Shown: piece after piece, positions 1-6,612 of the stretch
Layout: every line of letters starts with the position of its first letter
How positions within the stretch are numbered: position 1 is the stretch's first letter
Made by a program: the position numbers and the translations under genes
Notes under the pieces: generated by a model
What the model was told of the DNA's origin: nothing
Database searches by the model: none
What the model saw: the letters and a program-made list of their open reading frames with translations, nothing else
NCBI GenBank assembly: GCA_036405235.1
Contig: DASWYA010000001.1
Coordinates: forward strand, 310,001 to 374,000
From: JASLCR01 sp036405235
GTDB lineage: Bacteria > Patescibacteriota > Saccharimonadia > Saccharimonadales > Saccharimonadaceae
Length of the DNA stretch: 64,000 bases
Direction of reading: 5' to 3'

Positions 1-107
1 TCGCGCCAGCTATTTCGCTGATGAGTAATTAGATTTGGTAAAGGTAGGGCAGTGTCATCTTTCGTGAAAAAGACGCGCTGCGTGTTCTTAGGCTTAGCTG
101 TTGCCAC
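1..107 (-). CDS. rpoB: RNA polymerase beta subunit, N-terminal fragment (gene continues off the left edge)
   Basis: Only the first 35 codons are in the window. The frame opens with GTG (bases 107-105) and reads MATAKPKNTQRV, then F..DDTALPLPNLITHQRNSW, which matches the 'PNLIeiQ..Sy.WFl' opening of bacterial RpoB. A good ribosome site, AGGAG (complement of 114-118), lies 6 bases before the GTG. The subunit forms the catalytic core of RNA polymerase with beta-prime. Transcription probably comes from the promoter at 244-272, giving a leader of about 130 bases with a hairpin and T-run at 177-200. Identification rests on a short stretch, but the motif is distinctive and the start has strong support. 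Confidence 0.8.
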   Translation of the reverse strand, partial: MATAKPKNTQRVFFTKDDTALPLPNLITHQRNSWR

Positions 108-176
108 GCGAGACTCCTTATAGTTGAATTGTATTGAAACCGGCGCCGAAGGGTTTTCTAAGGGGTATAAACACGC

Positions 177-200
177 AAAAAACGCCTCGCCACATGGCGT
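177..200 (-). terminator. Hairpin plus T-run between clpP and rpoB
   Basis: On the minus strand ACGCC (200-196) pairs with GGCGT (186-182), followed by six Ts (182-177); an alternative hairpin CGCC-ATGT-GGCG uses the same 5' arm. It can be the clpP terminator, but it lies downstream of the rpoB promoter at 244-272, so rpoB transcripts must also cross it. That makes it a candidate attenuator. Confidence 0.5.
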
Positions 201-243
201 GCGTGTAAAGTACACCCAGCTTACTCAATCTTCATTGAGACTA

Positions 244-272
244 ATTATGAGGCATATACGCGCGCGAGTCAA
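244..272 (-). promoter_or_regulatory. Promoter for rpoB
   Basis: Minus strand TTGACT (272-267), 17-base spacer, CATAAT (249-244). The -35 overlaps the clpP stop codon (271-269). Predicted start of transcription near 237. Confidence 0.7.
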
Positions 273-859
273 GCGTTTTTAATAACTTTGTCTGCCAAGC
301 CATACTTCACAGCCTCCGCAGCATCCATCCAGTAGTCCCGGTCGACATCTTTCTCAATTTTTGCGAGCTTTTGACCAGTGTTTTTCGCTAAGATATCATT
401 GAGGAGTTTCTTGATCTTGATACTTTCACGCAAGCTAATCTCTTGATCGGTCACCTTACCTTGGGTGCCTGAGCTTGGCTGGTGAATCATGACACGTGAG
501 TGAGGCAGCACAAATCGCTTGCCTTTCGCACCGCTCGAGAGAAGGAATGCGCCCATGCTCGCCTGAAGACCAATGCCATACGTAGCTACATCTGGCTTGA
601 TGAAATTCATAGTGTCAAAGATTGCCATGCCATCATACACAGAACCACCCGGGCTATTAATATAGAGCGAGATGTCGGCTTTTGGGTCTTCATTGGCAAG
701 ATGCAGTAGCTGAGCTACCACCACATTGGCAGTGTGCTCATTGACATCCTCGCCTAAGAAAATAATCCGATCTTCCAGTAGACGCGAGTAGATGTCGTAT
801 CCACGCTCGCCATCCGCCGTTTTCATGATGACATTTGGCACTAGATAACTTGAACTCAT
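269..859 (-). CDS. clpP: ATP-dependent Clp protease proteolytic subunit
   Basis: Serine protease subunit that forms the double heptameric ring fed by Clp unfoldases. The 196-residue length is normal. The active-site serine sits in GLQASMGAFLL (about residue 101), the histidine in MIHQPSSG (about 126) and the aspartate in DVDRDYWM (about 173-175). The start codon overlaps the stop of the upstream 55-codon gene (ATGA, 859-856), so translation is probably coupled, and both lie behind a CIRCE-controlled promoter. The partner unfoldase is probably the ClpC at 22732-25206, which carries the same CIRCE promoter and an LGF docking loop. High confidence. Confidence 0.97.
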   Translation of the reverse strand: MSSSYLVPNVIMKTADGERGYDIYSRLLEDRIIFLGEDVNEHTANVVVAQLLHLANEDPKADISLYINSPGGSVYDGMAIFDTMNFIKPDVATYGIGLQASMGAFLLSSGAKGKRFVLPHSRVMIHQPSSGTQGKVTDQEISLRESIKIKKLLNDILAKNTGQKLAKIEKDVDRDYWMDAAEAVKYGLADKVIKNA

Positions 860-1023
860 AATTCTTTTTCCTTTCGTAATTCCTTTTCTCTACTCCATCT
901 GTCAAAGCAGTTAACGCCATTAGCTAATAGTAGCGCCAGCCCACCGATAATAACGACATCACCCGCCATTTCAATAGGTTTACGAGTTTCAAGATACTTT
1001 AGAGCGCGCTCACTAATACTCAT
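856..1023 (-). CDS. 55-residue single-span membrane protein coupled to clpP
   Basis: I do not recognise a family. The frame starts at ATG 1023-1021 and ends in TGA 858-856, overlapping the clpP start by ATGA. The product begins MSISERALKYLETRKPIEM, has one hydrophobic helix (about residues 20-36, GDVVIIGGLALLLANG), one Cys, and a strongly charged tail (REKELRKEKEL). The -10 TATACT ends 6 bases before the ATG and no ribosome site is visible, so the transcript should begin at or next to the ATG. It is the first gene of the heat-shock clpP operon. A role as a membrane adaptor or anchor for ClpP, or simply as a translational lead-in for clpP, is inference. Real translation is supported by the coupled overlap and by the promoter position. 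Confidence 0.7.
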   Translation of the reverse strand: MSISERALKYLETRKPIEMAGDVVIIGGLALLLANGVNCFDRWSREKELRKEKEL

Positions 1024-1029
1024 ACTTTA

Positions 1030-1059
1030 AGTATACATAAAAATTAGCACTCTCGTCAA
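1030..1059 (-). promoter_or_regulatory. Heat-shock promoter of the clpP operon
   Basis: Minus strand TTGACG (1059-1054), 18-base spacer, TATACT (1035-1030). The -35 lies in the CIRCE spacer, so HrcA binding would block polymerase. Transcription should start at about 1023, the first base of the small gene's ATG. A 42-base stretch here is identical to that before clpC. Confidence 0.85.
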
Positions 1060-1070
1060 TAGAGTGCTAA
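1044..1070. promoter_or_regulatory. CIRCE operator (HrcA site)
   Basis: Perfect TTAGCACTC-N9-GAGTGCTAA, the established HrcA binding site of heat-shock operons. Arms 1044-1052 and 1062-1070. The hrcA gene is not in this window. Confidence 0.95.
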
Positions 1071-1089
1071 TCACCGCATTTTACAAGTA

Positions 1090-1839
1090 CTACTTCGTGA
1101 ATTCGACCGACTCAACGAGTAAGTCAACCGTCTTGACTACATCTTTCTCGCCCGGCTGAAATGCATATGTAATCCGTACATCTCGAGTGCCAGTATTGGC
1201 ATGTACTCGATACGAATAAGTTTTTGTGCCTTTTACTGTGATGCCTGAACCATCATCTTTAGCTATCTCTTCATACCTTTCTACTACGTTTCCTTGTTTT
1301 GTTTTGCTGGATGCTCTTTTTGTGGCACCCCACTCTTTGTAGTGGTCGGTAAGTTCTTTCGCACCTTGATCGTCCTGCACAAGCATAAACCGGCAGTTAT
1401 AGCATTCACCCGGCCCCCTGACATCCTGCACAATCGCCTTAACGCCAGACTTAAGACTTACGCTCGTCGTCTTGCCGCCTCCGAAAGGATTCGGTGTTTC
1501 TCCATTATATCCACGACTTACCAACCAGCCTCCGTCTCTATCGTTGCCGCCTGGGCCTATCTCATTAAGCAGCCTCCAGCCGTCAGGCAGGCGCACAGAA
1601 TAGCCACTCTTAGACGCGTAAAGATACCAATCCGCTGTAGCATCTTTAGGCTCAGTAGTCTCTTCTACTTGCTTCTTATTATCTTTCTTTTCCACTGTCA
1701 GCAGCTCTGTGTCTGTTTTGGTTGGTTCTCTGTAGATGAAGTTCTGATAGAAGACCCAGCCAAGGGCTGTGACGAGCGCTAGGACAAGGCAAATGATAGC
1801 AACGACGTGTGCTGAGCCTTGTTGAGAGTGTTTAGTCAT
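1090..1839 (-). CDS. Membrane-anchored extracytoplasmic protein, unknown function
   Basis: 249 residues. Residues 8-32 form one uncleaved hydrophobic anchor (AHVVAIICLVLALVTALGW), and the rest is predicted outside the cell. The N-terminus is paralogous to the gene at 48489-49061. After a Lys/Glu/Thr-rich linker there is a roughly 170-residue globular region rich in Gly and Tyr, with a Cys pair in GECYNC that may be disulfide-bonded. The ATG has an AAGGA site 9-10 bases upstream. It is divergent from the gene at 1920, and a 15-base perfect inverted repeat lies between them. I recognise no catalytic motif; anchors of this type are common in Saccharibacteria surface proteins (established only as a general impression). 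Confidence 0.7.
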   Translation of the reverse strand: MTKHSQQGSAHVVAIICLVLALVTALGWVFYQNFIYREPTKTDTELLTVEKKDNKKQVEETTEPKDATADWYLYASKSGYSVRLPDGWRLLNEIGPGGNDRDGGWLVSRGYNGETPNPFGGGKTTSVSLKSGVKAIVQDVRGPGECYNCRFMLVQDDQGAKELTDHYKEWGATKRASSKTKQGNVVERYEEIAKDDGSGITVKGTKTYSYRVHANTGTRDVRITYAFQPGEKDVVKTVDLLVESVEFTK

Positions 1840-1867
1840 GGAGAGTGTTTTCCTTAAAGGTATATTA

Positions 1868-1901
1868 AAATTACTTGTGCTTATTTAAGCACAAGTAATT
1901 T
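1868..1901. repeat. Perfect 15-base inverted repeat between divergent genes
   Basis: Arm 1868-1882 and arm 1887-1901 are exact complements around an ATTT loop; core TTACTTGTGCTT. Both flanking genes point away from it, so it cannot terminate either one. It may be an operator or a transcript-end hairpin. A similar TTCATTTAAGCATAAC sequence lies near 49096, upstream of the paralogous surface gene. Confidence 0.75.
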
Positions 1902-1919
1902 GCAGCAACAAGACCTCTC

Positions 1920-2579
1920 GTGTCAAGATATAAGATTCTTTACCTTGCATCCGACATCTGTTACGATGATCGAATGAAAACTGGTGTTGACTACCTACCC
2001 TCGGAAGAAAAAACAATGTTTGACATGCGTGTAGCGCGCATATTTACTCCAGCCGTCAAGCTGGCTCAGCTTGGAGCACAAGCTACATTTGGTTACGAAA
2101 TATATACAGATGCACGAATTGGACAGGGAGGCCATAAGGTTGAAGTAAGTAAAATCAAGACATTGGACGATGGAGGTAATCCGATTAATCGTCACGCAGA
2201 TCTATTTCGCCGTCTTGGCCTCGATGAGACATTGCAAATTACCGACGTACTTGAGGGCAGACTTTCGATTATTGGTCGACGTCAACTTATTCCTGAAGAA
2301 TATGAAGATTTGAGAGAAATTGCCACTAGAACAAACACCGGAAGGAAACTTTTGGCAGAGTGGGACGATGTAGTCTTGCCATACAAGTGCGGACTCTTGT
2401 CGAGTTTTTCACTGGAAGCTCGTGCTATGGGCCCAGAAAGCGTGGAGCGCCGGCTCGAGCTTGACGTGCAAGATGCCTATAATGCCAGCAAACGACACGA
2501 TAAGGTACTTATACGACAAGCCGTGAGCGCCCTAATTGGCAATCGCTTGACCTACGGACATCTGCCGATACAAGAATAA
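1920..2579 (+). CDS. Sugar-transferase-like protein without membrane domain
   Basis: 219 residues. The stretch from about residue 90 reads LFRRLGLDETLQITDVLEG then RLSIIGRRQLIPEEY. This corresponds to the 'RktslDElPQl.NVlkGdmSlVGPRP' core of bacterial sugar transferases (undecaprenyl-phosphate glycosyl-1-phosphate transferases, PF02397). The C-terminal DVQDAYNASKRHDKVLIRQ matches the usual 'D..Yi...S..lDl.il' end. The family normally has a hydrophobic N-terminal segment and a VGPRP motif; here there is no hydrophobic segment and the motif is IGRRQ. It may be a soluble degenerate homologue, and activity is uncertain. The start is GTG at 1920 with no clear ribosome site; ATG at about 1976 is an alternative. 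Confidence 0.6.
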   Translation: MSRYKILYLASDICYDDRMKTGVDYLPSEEKTMFDMRVARIFTPAVKLAQLGAQATFGYEIYTDARIGQGGHKVEVSKIKTLDDGGNPINRHADLFRRLGLDETLQITDVLEGRLSIIGRRQLIPEEYEDLREIATRTNTGRKLLAEWDDVVLPYKCGLLSSFSLEARAMGPESVERRLELDVQDAYNASKRHDKVLIRQAVSALIGNRLTYGHLPIQE

Positions 2580-3872
2580 TTAGCTGTTTAACTCGACAAG
2601 TGCGTCAACTGTCTTTTCAGTCATAAGCCGGTTAAAGACATCACGCTGAACTTCTGGCTCGTCAAACCGTTTTGCCATCTCAGGATTATTTGCATACTGC
2701 ATACGGTAGCGATCCAGATGCGCTTCTTTTTCTTCGTCGGTAGCTTCAACTTTGAGTGTCTTTGCTAGCTCAGAGAGCGCTAGCCCTGCTTTAACTCGCT
2801 TCTGGGCAGCTGGAATGACTTCTTTCTTCTGCCATTCATCTCTATCTTTGAAACCTTGAGTGCTTAGATATTGATCGAGGGTGATATTCTGATACATCAG
2901 ATTTTGCATCATATCTTGCTCGATACTATGCAGCTGATCGTCAACCAATACCTGTGGAGCGTCAATATCACTCTTTTCAACTAGCGCCTGGACGAGTTCA
3001 TCTTTATACTTTTCGCCTGATTCACGCTCTTTTTGAAGCTCAAGCTCTTTTTTAATGTCAGCTTTAAGATCTTTGACTGTTTTCACCTCTTTACCTGCAC
3101 CTGATTTTTGAGCAAATTCATCGTTCAGTTCAGGGAGAGCCTTTTCTTGCACTTTCTTGACAGTCGTCTCAAACACCACATCAGCACCAGCTAGATCAGG
3201 CACGTGATAGTTCTCTGGAAATTTAAGCTTGAGGTCTTTCTTGTCACCAGCCTTTAGTCCCACGAGCCCTTCTTCAAAGCCTGGGATGAATGAATTCGAG
3301 CCAAGCTCGAGATCGTAATCTTCTGCTTTGCCGCCATCAAAAGCCACGTCATCTTTCTTACCTACGAAATCTATGACGATCACATCACCGCTCTTTGCAG
3401 CACGCTTAACTTCTTTTTTCTCAGCCTGGGCAGAGCGCATACGCTCGATCAAGTCATCAACTTCTTTAACAGAAACAGTAGCTTTATCTTTTTTCACACC
3501 AAGTTTTTTGTAATCACCGAGTTTCACCGGTGGCACAACATCTACTTCTGCGGTAAATTCCATTTCTTGACCTGGAACAAATTTCTTTAGCTCCACTTCA
3601 GGTCGAGCGAGCGCTTGAATATCTTCAGCAATAAATGCCTCGGCAACAGCCTTTGAGAGCGCATTATCGGCAGTTTCCTGAGCTAGGATGTTTGGATCAA
3701 CATGCTTCGCAGCGACACTCGCTGGCACTTTGCCTTTACGGAATCCAGGCACTTTAACAGTTTTAGAGAGTTTTACGAGTGCTACTTGCTCAGCAACCTC
3801 AAGTTCTTCTTTACCGACAGAGATAGTCAGTAGTACGCGGGTTTTAGATAGGTTTTTTACAGATGTCTTCAT
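2580..3872 (-). CDS. tig: Trigger factor (ribosome-associated chaperone and prolyl isomerase)
   Basis: 430 residues from the chosen ATG (3872-3870). The N-terminal ribosome-binding domain shows GFRKGKVPASVAAKHV, the trigger-factor signature loop. The central FKBP-type domain follows (GDVIVIDFVGKKDDVAFDGG through FPENYHVPDLAGADVVFE, about residues 155-245), then the helical C-terminal chaperone arms. It folds nascent chains at the ribosome exit. An upstream in-frame ATG at 3911 would add 13 residues not seen in the family. I prefer 3872 because a consensus promoter ends 10 bases before it, giving an almost leaderless mRNA. In many bacteria tig sits beside clpP; here they are 2 kb apart. Confidence 0.95.
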   Translation of the reverse strand: MKTSVKNLSKTRVLLTISVGKEELEVAEQVALVKLSKTVKVPGFRKGKVPASVAAKHVDPNILAQETADNALSKAVAEAFIAEDIQALARPEVELKKFVPGQEMEFTAEVDVVPPVKLGDYKKLGVKKDKATVSVKEVDDLIERMRSAQAEKKEVKRAAKSGDVIVIDFVGKKDDVAFDGGKAEDYDLELGSNSFIPGFEEGLVGLKAGDKKDLKLKFPENYHVPDLAGADVVFETTVKKVQEKALPELNDEFAQKSGAGKEVKTVKDLKADIKKELELQKERESGEKYKDELVQALVEKSDIDAPQVLVDDQLHSIEQDMMQNLMYQNITLDQYLSTQGFKDRDEWQKKEVIPAAQKRVKAGLALSELAKTLKVEATDEEKEAHLDRYRMQYANNPEMAKRFDEPEVQRDVFNRLMTEKTVDALVELNS

Positions 3873-3882
3873 ACAATGGTTG

Positions 3883-3911
3883 ATTGTATCAGAGGTAGAG
3901 AGTTTGGTCAA
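3883..3911 (-). promoter_or_regulatory. Promoter for tig
   Basis: Minus strand TTGACC (3911-3906), 17-base spacer, TACAAT (3888-3883). Ten bases separate the -10 from the ATG at 3872, so the leader is about 4 bases and has no ribosome site. Confidence 0.75.
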
Positions 3912-3922
3912 AGATGGCGATC

Positions 3923-5272
3923 TTAGTCAAAAAGCTCGTCGAGCTCGTCTTTGTCATTTCGACGACGATCTTTTACTGTGCTCACGATTCGCTCAAAACT
4001 AAAGTGATGTTCTTTCTCAGATGAGACATCTTTGAACGTATAAATCTCTTTGTCTACTTCATCTTGACCGACAAATATCATAAATGGAATTGTCTTTTTC
4101 ACAGCCGTTTTGATTTGCTTATCAATCTTGCGACCAGTAATATCAAGCTCTACACGAACGCCTTCGTCACGAAGTTGCATAGCAAGCTCACCAGCATGTT
4201 CACGTACATCGTCACTTAACACAAGGACGTACGCCTCAGTCGTGGAGTTCATCTCAGGCAGCAGCTTGTGAGAGCGCAAGAATAGCTCTGTAGTCGTTAG
4301 CCCTGGCGCTACACCTACAGCACTTATCGGTTCGGCTCCGAACAGCCCTACTAGTCCATCGTATCTGCCACCGCCAAAGAGCGAACGATTGTTTTCAGGA
4401 TCTGTATCAAAGAACTCAAAGACCGTGCCAGTATAGTAATCAAGCCCACGCATGAGCGTGATGTCAAAGACTGCATTTGCAATCTTAGCCTTCTTGAGCA
4501 GACGGAACAGCTCTTTTACATCCTGCAGCTCATCGTGCTCTAAGAGGCTGGCCGGCAGGGTGTCGATTGACTTTGCTAGCAGCAGCTCGGATATTTTCTT
4601 TAATCCGCTTGGTGCTTTCTCGGCTCCAAAAATATCGATAGCCTGATCACGAAAGTCTTCTGGCGAGATCTTATTTTTACGATCGAACAGCTTTACCATC
4701 AGCTGTGATTGCACCTCATCAAGTTCAAGATACTCTCGCATCATGACGTTAATCACCTTGCGGTTGTTAATCTTGATGACAAACATATCGCTCTTTGCGC
4801 CAAAGTTTTTCATGATCCGCGCACCAAGCTCGATAATCTCAGCATCAGCGTACACCGAATCTACGCCAAACACATCAGCATTCAGTTGCCAGAATTCTCG
4901 CTCACGTCCTCGTTGTGGTCGCTCGTAACGCATGAAATTTGCAATCGAGAAAAGCCTTGCCGGATACGCCATTTCCTGTCGACGCGCAGCAACCAGCCGA
5001 GAAACCGATGGCGTCATCTCGGGACGTATCGCCACAGTACGATCTCCACGGTCTGTAAAAGTATATGTCTGTTCATTCGCCAATTCCTGGCCACTTTTAG
5101 CTGCATATACCTCTAACGGCTCGAGTAACGGCGTTCCGTACTCTTCGTAGCCAAAGCTCTCTACAGTATTTTTCCATACGTCAAAAATATAGTTTTGTAC
5201 GCGCTTATCTTCCGGATACCAGTCGCGTGCGCCTTTATAGGGCTGGGGTGATAGTGAACTCATTGTTGTCAT
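3923..5272 (-). CDS. hisS: Histidyl-tRNA synthetase
   Basis: Class II synthetase that charges tRNA-His; 449 residues from ATG 5272. Visible signatures are motif 2 (FMRYERPQRGREREFWQLN), the histidine-specific RGLDYYTGTVFEFF, motif 3 region (SLFGGGRYDGL) and a C-terminal anticodon-binding domain. Other starts are possible (5263, or 5293 inside the upstream gene); 5272 follows a weak GATGGGAAA site and fits the usual short N-terminus before PYKGARDWYPED. It is co-transcribed with the kinase-like gene 10 bases upstream, behind the His leader peptide and terminator at 5941-6084, so its expression is probably controlled by histidine-tRNA charging (inference). Confidence 0.96.
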   Translation of the reverse strand: MTTMSSLSPQPYKGARDWYPEDKRVQNYIFDVWKNTVESFGYEEYGTPLLEPLEVYAAKSGQELANEQTYTFTDRGDRTVAIRPEMTPSVSRLVAARRQEMAYPARLFSIANFMRYERPQRGREREFWQLNADVFGVDSVYADAEIIELGARIMKNFGAKSDMFVIKINNRKVINVMMREYLELDEVQSQLMVKLFDRKNKISPEDFRDQAIDIFGAEKAPSGLKKISELLLAKSIDTLPASLLEHDELQDVKELFRLLKKAKIANAVFDITLMRGLDYYTGTVFEFFDTDPENNRSLFGGGRYDGLVGLFGAEPISAVGVAPGLTTTELFLRSHKLLPEMNSTTEAYVLVLSDDVREHAGELAMQLRDEGVRVELDITGRKIDKQIKTAVKKTIPFMIFVGQDEVDKEIYTFKDVSSEKEHHFSFERIVSTVKDRRRNDKDELDELFD

Positions 5273-5282
5273 TTTCCCATCT

Positions 5283-5915
5283 TTATTCTGCATTTGCAAG
5301 ATTTGGCTTAAGCTTGCTACGATTTTCCAGTATTTTATACAGTTCATCACCAAGCATAGATGAGCTGCCAAGTGACTTCACCACATAGCTCAGATTACGC
5401 TCAGCGTCTATAGGTCGACCGCTTAGCCAGTAATCGATCAGTGTAAAGCCTTTCTCGGTCTCGTAGAAAACGTTGTCGCCAGTCCTATTCCACCCATCAA
5501 ATTCAATACCGACGCGCGATGCTTGAGACACCGTGTCCACGAGAGCAACCAACTGCGACTGAGGAACTTTACTAACCGACCTGATACTTTTTCGTGCCAG
5601 CGATAGCCCCTTAGCAAACTCATACACGACCACTCCCTCCTCAACTGATGCTGCCTGAAGTTGCTCTAACCCAGCTATACCTTCGGCTCGAGATGCCGTG
5701 TCGACCTTTTCTTGGACTGCTTTCTGAACATCTCTTCGTCTACCACGTAGACTTAATGGCTTAATCAACTTGACAGCATAGTCACTCCTGTCGACTTGCA
5801 CTCGCCAAACTTCAGACTCGGCTCCTTCACCTACAAACGCTGCATCCGCTTCACCATTCCTGATCGAAATGACACTTTGCTTAAACTTTTCATAATTTTC
5901 AGTAAAGCTTTTCAT
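5283..5915 (-). CDS. Small protein-kinase-fold protein preceding hisS
   Basis: 210 residues from ATG 5915, which has GGAGAG four bases upstream. The reading frame could extend to a TTG at 5927, but that would include the ribosome site. Kinase-like features are a Gly-rich loop GEGAESEVWRV (about 30-40), the ATP lysine in YAVKLIKP (about 49), a hinge-like VVVYEFAKG, a catalytic-loop-like NRTGDNVFYE (about 143-152) and a metal-binding LIDYW (about 159-163). It resembles aminoglycoside/choline-kinase or Kdo-kinase-like folds shortened to a minimum. The substrate is unknown. It is first in the attenuator-controlled operon with hisS, so a link to histidine or translation is possible but unproven. 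Confidence 0.65.
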   Translation of the reverse strand: MKSFTENYEKFKQSVISIRNGEADAAFVGEGAESEVWRVQVDRSDYAVKLIKPLSLRGRRRDVQKAVQEKVDTASRAEGIAGLEQLQAASVEEGVVVYEFAKGLSLARKSIRSVSKVPQSQLVALVDTVSQASRVGIEFDGWNRTGDNVFYETEKGFTLIDYWLSGRPIDAERNLSYVVKSLGSSSMLGDELYKILENRSKLKPNLANAE

Positions 5916-5940
5916 AGTTCTCTCCAAAATAAATACTTAA

Positions 5941-5970
5941 TAAAACAAAACGCCGAAACTTGTTCGGCGT
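5941..5970 (-). terminator. Intrinsic terminator of the hisS-operon attenuator
   Basis: Minus strand ACGCCGAA (5970-5963), loop CAAGT, TTCGGCGT (5957-5950), then TTTGTTTTA. It lies between the leader peptide and the kinase-hisS genes, downstream of their promoter, so it must be bypassed for expression. Confidence 0.85.
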
Positions 5971-6007
5971 AAGTCATTTTAGAGATAAATACTAACTACC
6001 CGACAAG
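5959..6007 (-). promoter_or_regulatory. Predicted antiterminator pairing
   Basis: CTTGTCGG (6007-6000), in the last codons of the leader peptide, is complementary to CCGAACAAG (5967-5959), with a single bulged A, in the 5' arm and loop of the terminator. Forming this pair prevents the terminator. A ribosome on the leader stop codon (5998-5996) would cover the first arm; one stalled at the His codons (6031-6020) would not. Confidence 0.65.
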
Positions 6008-6049
6008 CTCCGGCGACAGATGTGTGTGATGGATAGTAAAGTAGACCAT
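5996..6049 (-). CDS. Histidine-rich leader peptide (17 residues)
   Basis: ATG 6049-6047 to TAG 5998-5996 encodes MVYFTIHHTHLSPELVG, with His at positions 7, 8 and 10. The ATG sits exactly where transcription should begin (the -10 TATAAT ends 6 bases upstream), so the peptide would be translated from a leaderless mRNA. It precedes an intrinsic terminator and then the kinase-hisS operon. This is the layout of amino-acid-specific leader peptides such as hisL and trpL. Too short for homology evidence; the case rests on codon content, promoter position and the RNA pairing. Confidence 0.7.
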   Translation of the reverse strand: MVYFTIHHTHLSPELVG

Positions 6050-6055
6050 AACTAT

Positions 6056-6084
6056 ATTATAGCAAGGCGCTTAAGGCTTGTCAA
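6056..6084 (-). promoter_or_regulatory. Consensus promoter of the leader-kinase-hisS operon
   Basis: Minus strand TTGACA (6084-6079), 17-base spacer, TATAAT (6061-6056): a perfect sigma-70 consensus. The -35 lies in the last codons of the upstream methylase gene. Predicted start at about 6049. Confidence 0.9.
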
Positions 6085-6607
6085 GCTGCCATTCTTGTAG
6101 CCATCTGTACATTACGATTCCGGCCGCTACGCCGACATTAACAGAGCGAGTACTACCTAGTTGCTCAATCGCAACTGTCCTAGACGCAATCTCGAGTAAC
6201 TCATCCGACAGCCCTGGGCCTTCAGCGCCAAAAACCAATACAGCATTTTGCGGCAAAACGACACTATTTAACTCTTTGGAACCCGGAACGTTATCAATCG
6301 CTACGATCTCTCTTTCTCGTGCAGCCATAGCTTGAGAGAATTCGCTAACACTTGCATGATAATAAACGTGAAGGTACTTATCTGTTGCCATCGCACCGCG
6401 CTTGTTCCATTGCCTGCGGCCAATTACATGCACATGACGTACTCCAAATGCGTTTGCACTACGAACAATTGTTCCCATATTGAAATCGCGTTCAAGATTC
6501 TCGATAGCAATTTCAAGCTCAACACCTCTTGAGTCAAGTATCTTTACGATCTCATTGTGCTCCTTACCTTTGAGTTCGTCTGTTACGTTTCGTAGATCTT
6601 GAGTCAT
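6071..6607 (-). CDS. SpoU/TrmH-family RNA 2'-O-methyltransferase
   Basis: 178 residues, only the catalytic SPOUT domain. Motif 1 is FNMGTIVRSANAFGV (about 42-56), motif 2 LVFGAEGPGLSDEL (about 124-137) and motif 3 RSVNVGVAAGIVMYRWL (about 153-169), together forming the trefoil-knot AdoMet site. Such enzymes methylate ribose in tRNA or rRNA; the target nucleotide cannot be read from sequence. A second, different member is at 36501-36980. The gene follows 5 bases after the upstream gene; its final codons contain the -35 of the hisS-operon promoter. Confidence 0.88.
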   Translation of the reverse strand: MTQDLRNVTDELKGKEHNEIVKILDSRGVELEIAIENLERDFNMGTIVRSANAFGVRHVHVIGRRQWNKRGAMATDKYLHVYYHASVSEFSQAMAAREREIVAIDNVPGSKELNSVVLPQNAVLVFGAEGPGLSDELLEIASRTVAIEQLGSTRSVNVGVAAGIVMYRWLQEWQLDKP

Positions 6608-6612
6608 TACTA

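Noticed and set aside
5950..6049. T-box riboswitch for hisS
   Set aside because: The leader is too short and has no T-box consensus (TGGNACCGCG); the short His-rich frame explains the layout better.
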